Source of the DNA: Verrucomicrobiales bacterium
GTDB lineage: Bacteria > Verrucomicrobiota > Verrucomicrobiia > Limisphaerales > UBA1096
DNA: 8,783 bases
NCBI GenBank assembly: GCA_011523195.1
Contig: WTHH01000306.1
Location: 1-8,783 of the forward strand
Reading direction: 5' to 3'
The notes under the pieces are model-generated. The model ran no database searches. It saw only the letters and a list, made by a program, of their open reading frames with translations, and was not told the DNA's origin. How positions within the stretch are numbered: position 1 is the stretch's first letter; the number at the start of each line of letters is the position of its first letter. A program made the position numbers and the translations under genes. Positions 6,310 through 8,783 of this stretch are shown here, one piece after another.

Positions 6310-6939
6310 TCAGCCGCGCCTGCCAAGGGCAACGCTGCCTATGTGACGCTGGATAAATCGCTCGATAAACTTGGCCAAGCGATCCATCTGCACCACGCTT
6401 GGCCTGAGCTTCACCAGGCTTTCCCAGTCGGACTCCGCCATCCTCGCCGCCACGGCGCGGCTGCCGGGATCGAGCGAGCTCTGCTCCCAGTTCGGGGCCA
6501 GCCCCTGACTGCCGAGAAACTTAACCTCGAAAACGGTTCGCCAGAATTCTCCCATCCCGTCGTCATTCAACCGTCGCACCAACTCCAGCAACAGGGCGTA
6601 CTCACCGGCCAACGGCGTCTGTTCCTCAGTGGCGCGAGTGATCAACCGAGTGGCACGGGCAAGGCAGTCGAGCAACTCGACGTCTGTACGCAGTCTGGAA
6701 AAAGTTTCCGTGAGAGCCACCTCACGGAGCGTGTGCAGATCGGATCGGCGACTGCGCTGGAAGCTGAATTCGGCAACGTGGAACAGGTCGAGCTTGCCCT
6801 GAAATGCGGATTTGGGGCGGCGCGCCCCCTTTGCCACGGTGCCGATGCGGCCCATGTCGGGACTTAACCAATGGACGACGAGGCTGGTTTCCGTGAGGGG
6901 AAAAAGACGAAGAATCAGGCCGGTCGTTCGTTCATACAT
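6310..6939 (-). CDS. recO: DNA repair protein RecO
   Basis: 209 residues from the ATG at 6939. An upstream in-frame ATG at 7041 would add 34 residues that overlap DUF502 and do not resemble RecO; MYERTTGLILRLFPLTETS is the expected N-terminus. RecO loads RecA onto SSB-coated single-stranded DNA with RecR, and anneals strands, in the RecFOR recombinational repair pathway. Residues about 1-80 are the OB-fold (ETSLVVHWLSPDMGRIGTVAKGARRPKS is typical, residues 17-44) and the rest is helical, including FEVKFLGSQGLAPNW (137-151). The Cys4 zinc site of many RecO proteins is absent (C92 is the only Cys), as in E. coli. At 209 residues it is shorter than the usual 240-260. Its ATG overlaps the DUF502 stop by 8 bases (ATGTATGA), indicating coupled translation. 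Confidence 0.92.
   Translation of the reverse strand: MYERTTGLILRLFPLTETSLVVHWLSPDMGRIGTVAKGARRPKSAFQGKLDLFHVAEFSFQRSRRSDLHTLREVALTETFSRLRTDVELLDCLARATRLITRATEEQTPLAGEYALLLELVRRLNDDGMGEFWRTVFEVKFLGSQGLAPNWEQSSLDPGSRAVAARMAESDWESLVKLRPSVVQMDRLAKFIERFIQRHIGSVALGRRG
6370..6379. repeat. CTTGGCCAAG palindrome, copy 7 (3' end of recO)
   Basis: Perfect copy within the last 25 codons of recO, read on the - strand as CGC TTG GCC AAG (R-L-A-K). Confidence 0.85.
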
Positions 6940-7660
6940 CTTTCGCCAGCAACCGCTCGGCCTCGGCCTTAAAGGCAGCCTGAATCCCACCGGCGTTTTC
7001 GGGCGGCACCGCACCGAGACTAACGATGTACTTGATGCCATCGGCCACCGACATGTCGAGCATCGTCACCTTGCTCTCCGGCAACACCAGGAGGAAACCG
7101 GTGGTGGGGTTCGGCGTGGTCGGCACAAAGATGCTGATGATGCTCTCACCCTCATCGGTCCTGACTTGCTCAGCCGTCACGAAGCCCACCGAGAACAGCC
7201 CCTTGCGCGGGAACTCCACCATCACCACCTGCTTGAAGCTAGATTTTTTCTCCGAGGTAAAAGCCTGATTGACCTGCTTGACCGTACCGTAGATTTTGCC
7301 CAACAGCGGTACGTTGAGGATGACGTAATCAACGAGCTGCACCAGTTTTTTACCAACGTAATAGCGGGTGAGAAAACCAAGCAGACCGGTCAGCACAATC
7401 GCCTCGACTACCGCGATCACCTTCCACCACCAAAACAACTCCTTGCCCGGGGCATCGGAGGTGGCGTCCTTCCAGATGTCAGTCAACTCAACTCCAGGAA
7501 TGTATCGAAATGGATAAAGTAAAATATCTGAAACATCGACTGCCTTGTTGAATAACCAAAGCGCAATCCCGATGGAGATGATCACCGGCAGCACCACGGC
7601 CAGACCGGTGAAAAAATTTCGACGTCCCCGCCTGAAGATGGTTTTCTTCTGTTTACTCAT
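6932..7660 (-). CDS. DUF502 family inner-membrane protein
   Basis: 242 residues from the ATG at 7660. A basic N-terminus (KQKK, RRGRR) precedes a membrane helix at about 16-37; a second helix lies at about 78-99. The soluble C-terminal part carries the family signatures NVPLLGKIYGTVKQV (116-130) and FVPTTPNPTTGFLLVLPES (178-196), then LDMSVADGIKYIVSLGAV. DUF502 has no established biochemical function; a homologue in plants (LCV-like) is membrane-associated, and nothing here points to a substrate. The start overlaps the ybeY stop as ATGA, and its stop overlaps recO by 8 bases, so it sits in the middle of a translationally coupled operon with RNA-maturation and DNA-repair genes. No separate promoter is visible. 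Confidence 0.93.
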   Translation of the reverse strand: MSKQKKTIFRRGRRNFFTGLAVVLPVIISIGIALWLFNKAVDVSDILLYPFRYIPGVELTDIWKDATSDAPGKELFWWWKVIAVVEAIVLTGLLGFLTRYYVGKKLVQLVDYVILNVPLLGKIYGTVKQVNQAFTSEKKSSFKQVVMVEFPRKGLFSVGFVTAEQVRTDEGESIISIFVPTTPNPTTGFLLVLPESKVTMLDMSVADGIKYIVSLGAVPPENAGGIQAAFKAEAERLLAKDV

Positions 7661-8157
7661 CCGGCATCCGTTATAGGTCCTTTGGCCAAGCGGCTCAAGG
7701 GAAAGCGGGTTTCCGCTTCTTCCATTAATCGATTTTCCTCCCGCTTCATGATCTTGCGATTTACCGCATTGAGATCATCGTAGCCGCGCAGGTGGAGAAT
7801 ACCGTGGATCAAGTACCGGACCACCTCCTTCGGCCAAGTGGTGTCGAACTCCAAGGCGTATTCCTCCGCAACAATGGGGCAAATGAACAGATCGCCAAGG
7901 ATCGGTCCCGGCTTGGGCGAGTCCCCCGGTTCGCAATAATCAAACGTAATCACGTCGGTTGGGCCTTCGTGCTGAAGGTTGGAAAAATTGATTCGCGCCA
8001 TCTCCTCCGGCCCGACGAGAAACACGCCCAACTCATGGCCGCTTGGCCGCTTGGCGGTGTCGGGTTCGGTGATTTCCAGCACCCACTTGGCCAAGCGCCG
8101 CAGCAACCAGGCGTCAACCAGGTGGGTTTTCTGGCGGCTACGAACGGTTAACGACAT
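7657..8157 (-). CDS. ybeY: Endoribonuclease YbeY (rRNA maturation factor), variant metal site
   Basis: 166 residues from the ATG at 8157. YbeY is a zinc-dependent single-strand endoribonuclease needed for 16S rRNA 3' end maturation and 70S ribosome quality control. Family motifs are present: NFSNLQHEGPTDVITFDY (57-74), GDLFICP, and the metal motif HGILHLRGYDDL (118-129). The usual motif is HxxxHxxxxxH (E. coli H114, H118, H124); here H118 and H122 are present but the third position is D128. Asp could still bind zinc, and I believe some PVC-group YbeY proteins carry Asp here. It lies downstream of ybeZ after a 23-base gap holding a CTTGGCCAAG palindrome, and overlaps DUF502 by 4 bases. A Shine-Dalgarno sequence is not evident. 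The ybeZ-ybeY pairing is widespread and supports the call. Confidence 0.94.
   Translation of the reverse strand: MSLTVRSRQKTHLVDAWLLRRLAKWVLEITEPDTAKRPSGHELGVFLVGPEEMARINFSNLQHEGPTDVITFDYCEPGDSPKPGPILGDLFICPIVAEEYALEFDTTWPKEVVRYLIHGILHLRGYDDLNAVNRKIMKREENRLMEEAETRFPLSRLAKGPITDAG
7682..7690. repeat. TTGGCCAAG, one base short of the palindrome (3' end of ybeY)
   Basis: Nine of ten bases (TTTGGCCAAGCGG on the + strand) in the last dozen codons of ybeY, read on the - strand as CGC TTG GCC AAA (R-L-A-K). Confidence 0.6.
8086..8095. repeat. CTTGGCCAAG palindrome, copy 8 (5' part of ybeY)
   Basis: Perfect copy at ybeY codons 21-24, read on the - strand as CGC TTG GCC AAG (R-L-A-K). A run of half sites, GCTTGGCCGCTTGGC, lies nearby at 8041-8055. 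Confidence 0.85.
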
Positions 8158-8165
8158 AACTCAAG

Positions 8166-8175
8166 CTTGGCCAAG
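8166..8175. repeat. CTTGGCCAAG palindrome, copy 9 (intergenic)
   Basis: Perfect copy in AAGCTTGGCCAAGCGC, filling much of the 23-base gap between the ybeZ stop and the ybeY start, where a ybeY ribosome binding site would be expected. Confidence 0.85.
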
Positions 8176-8180
8176 CGCGG

Positions 8181-8783
8181 CTAGTCATTCGACTTCCGCA
8201 ACGCCTCGTATGCTTCGACTATGCGCTGTACTAGCGGATGCCGAACCACGTCCCTCCGCTCGAACTCACAAAGCGCGATGCCATCGACCCTGACTAGCGC
8301 GCGCTTGGCCTCGATCAGGCCGGAGCGCTTGCTCGACGGCAGATCAATCTGCGTCGGGTCGCCGGTGATCACCGCCTTGGAGTTAAAGCCAAGCCGTGTA
8401 AGAAACATTAACATCTGCTCCGCCGTCGCGTTTTGCGCCTCGTCCAAAATGATAAAGGCGTTGTTGAGCGTGCGGCCGCGCATATAAGCCAGTGGCGCAA
8501 TCTCCACGATGCCGCGATCCATCAGCTTTTGCACCTCCTCCATCGGCAGCAAATCCTGCAGCGCGTCGTGCAGCGGCCGCAGATACGGCGCCAGTTTTTC
8601 GTACAGGTCACCCGGCAGAAAACCAAGCGCCTCGCCGGCCTCGACCGCCGGCCGCGTCAGAATGATGCGCGACACCTTCTCCTCCTTCAACGCCATCACC
8701 GCCAGCGTCATTGCGAGAAAAGTCTTGCCGGTTCCGGCCGGCCCCATGCCGAACGTGACATCATGTTTCAGGATCGCGTCGAC
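8181..8783 (-). CDS. ybeZ: PhoH-like ATPase YbeZ (partial, 5' end outside window)
   Basis: 200 residues are visible; the frame stays open to the window edge, and an internal Met at 8747 is not the start because the family residues VDAILKHDVTFG precede it. Walker A is GPAGTGKT (visible residues 14-21), followed by the PhoH hallmarks ILTRPAVEAGEALGFLPGD (41-59) and PLAYMRGRTLNNAFIILDEAQN, whose Walker B ends at about 118, then GDPTQIDLP and a C-terminal EFERRDVVRHPLVQRIVEAY. PhoH/YbeZ is a cytoplasmic nucleoside triphosphatase that partners YbeY in rRNA and ribosome metabolism; some members show RNA helicase-like activity. The missing N-terminus would normally hold a KH-like region. As first visible gene of the - strand operon its promoter lies beyond the window. 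Confidence 0.94.
   Translation of the reverse strand, partial: VDAILKHDVTFGMGPAGTGKTFLAMTLAVMALKEEKVSRIILTRPAVEAGEALGFLPGDLYEKLAPYLRPLHDALQDLLPMEEVQKLMDRGIVEIAPLAYMRGRTLNNAFIILDEAQNATAEQMLMFLTRLGFNSKAVITGDPTQIDLPSSKRSGLIEAKRALVRVDGIALCEFERRDVVRHPLVQRIVEAYEALRKSND

Noticed and set aside
6812..7522. 236-codon + strand frame over DUF502 and recO
   Set aside because: The opposite strand encodes two well-supported family proteins here; this frame has atypical composition and no motif.
1..8783. CRISPR array, insertion sequence, prophage or defence island
   Set aside because: No regularly spaced direct repeats, transposase or integrase motifs, tRNA-flanked attachment sites or phage genes were seen. 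The window is mostly conserved housekeeping genes.

Overview
The window reads as an ordinary chromosomal segment of a moderately GC-rich Gram-negative bacterium, most likely of the PVC superphylum and probably Verrucomicrobiota. The pointers are a fused Planctomycete-type cytochrome c/WD40 secreted protein, a GYF_2 domain joined to a cyclic-nucleotide-binding domain, an FG-GAP/VCBS-type protein, a small lipoprotein, and a ybeZ-ybeY-DUF502-recO gene order. The phylum call is an inference from gene content; no rRNA or tRNA is present to confirm it.

Layout, left part (+ strand): the 3' end of a VCBS/FG-GAP protein (1-293); a GYF_2 + cNMP-binding protein (339-1058); a promoter (about 1102-1130) driving a compact two-gene unit, a membrane-anchored coiled-coil protein (1156-1935) and a 57-residue lipoprotein (1942-2115), closed by a clear intrinsic terminator (2138-2164). 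A T/A-rich stretch and a candidate promoter then precede clpB (2274-4877), the Hsp100 disaggregase.

Layout, right part (- strand, read right to left): ybeZ/phoH-like ATPase (8783-8181, 5' end outside the window), ybeY endoribonuclease (8157-7657), a DUF502 two-helix membrane protein (7660-6932), recO (6939-6310) and a secreted cytochrome c/WD40 protein (6269-4881). ybeY/DUF502 overlap by 4 bases and DUF502/recO by 8, so these are probably one transcript with coupled translation. The last gene converges on clpB with a 3-base gap. A dispersed hairpin repeat sits at that junction and supplies the last codons of the cytochrome gene as well as a terminator for clpB.

The most unusual signal belongs to no single gene. 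It is a 10-base palindrome, CTTGGCCAAG, often extended toward GCGCTTGGCCAAGCGC. It occurs nine times perfectly, with two further 9-base copies, in coding sequence in two reading frames and in three very short intergenic gaps. Chance would give well under 0.1 copy. It looks like a highly iterated palindrome comparable in kind to the cyanobacterial HIP1 element, with a bias here toward gene boundaries. No CRISPR array, transposase, phage gene or defence system is visible.
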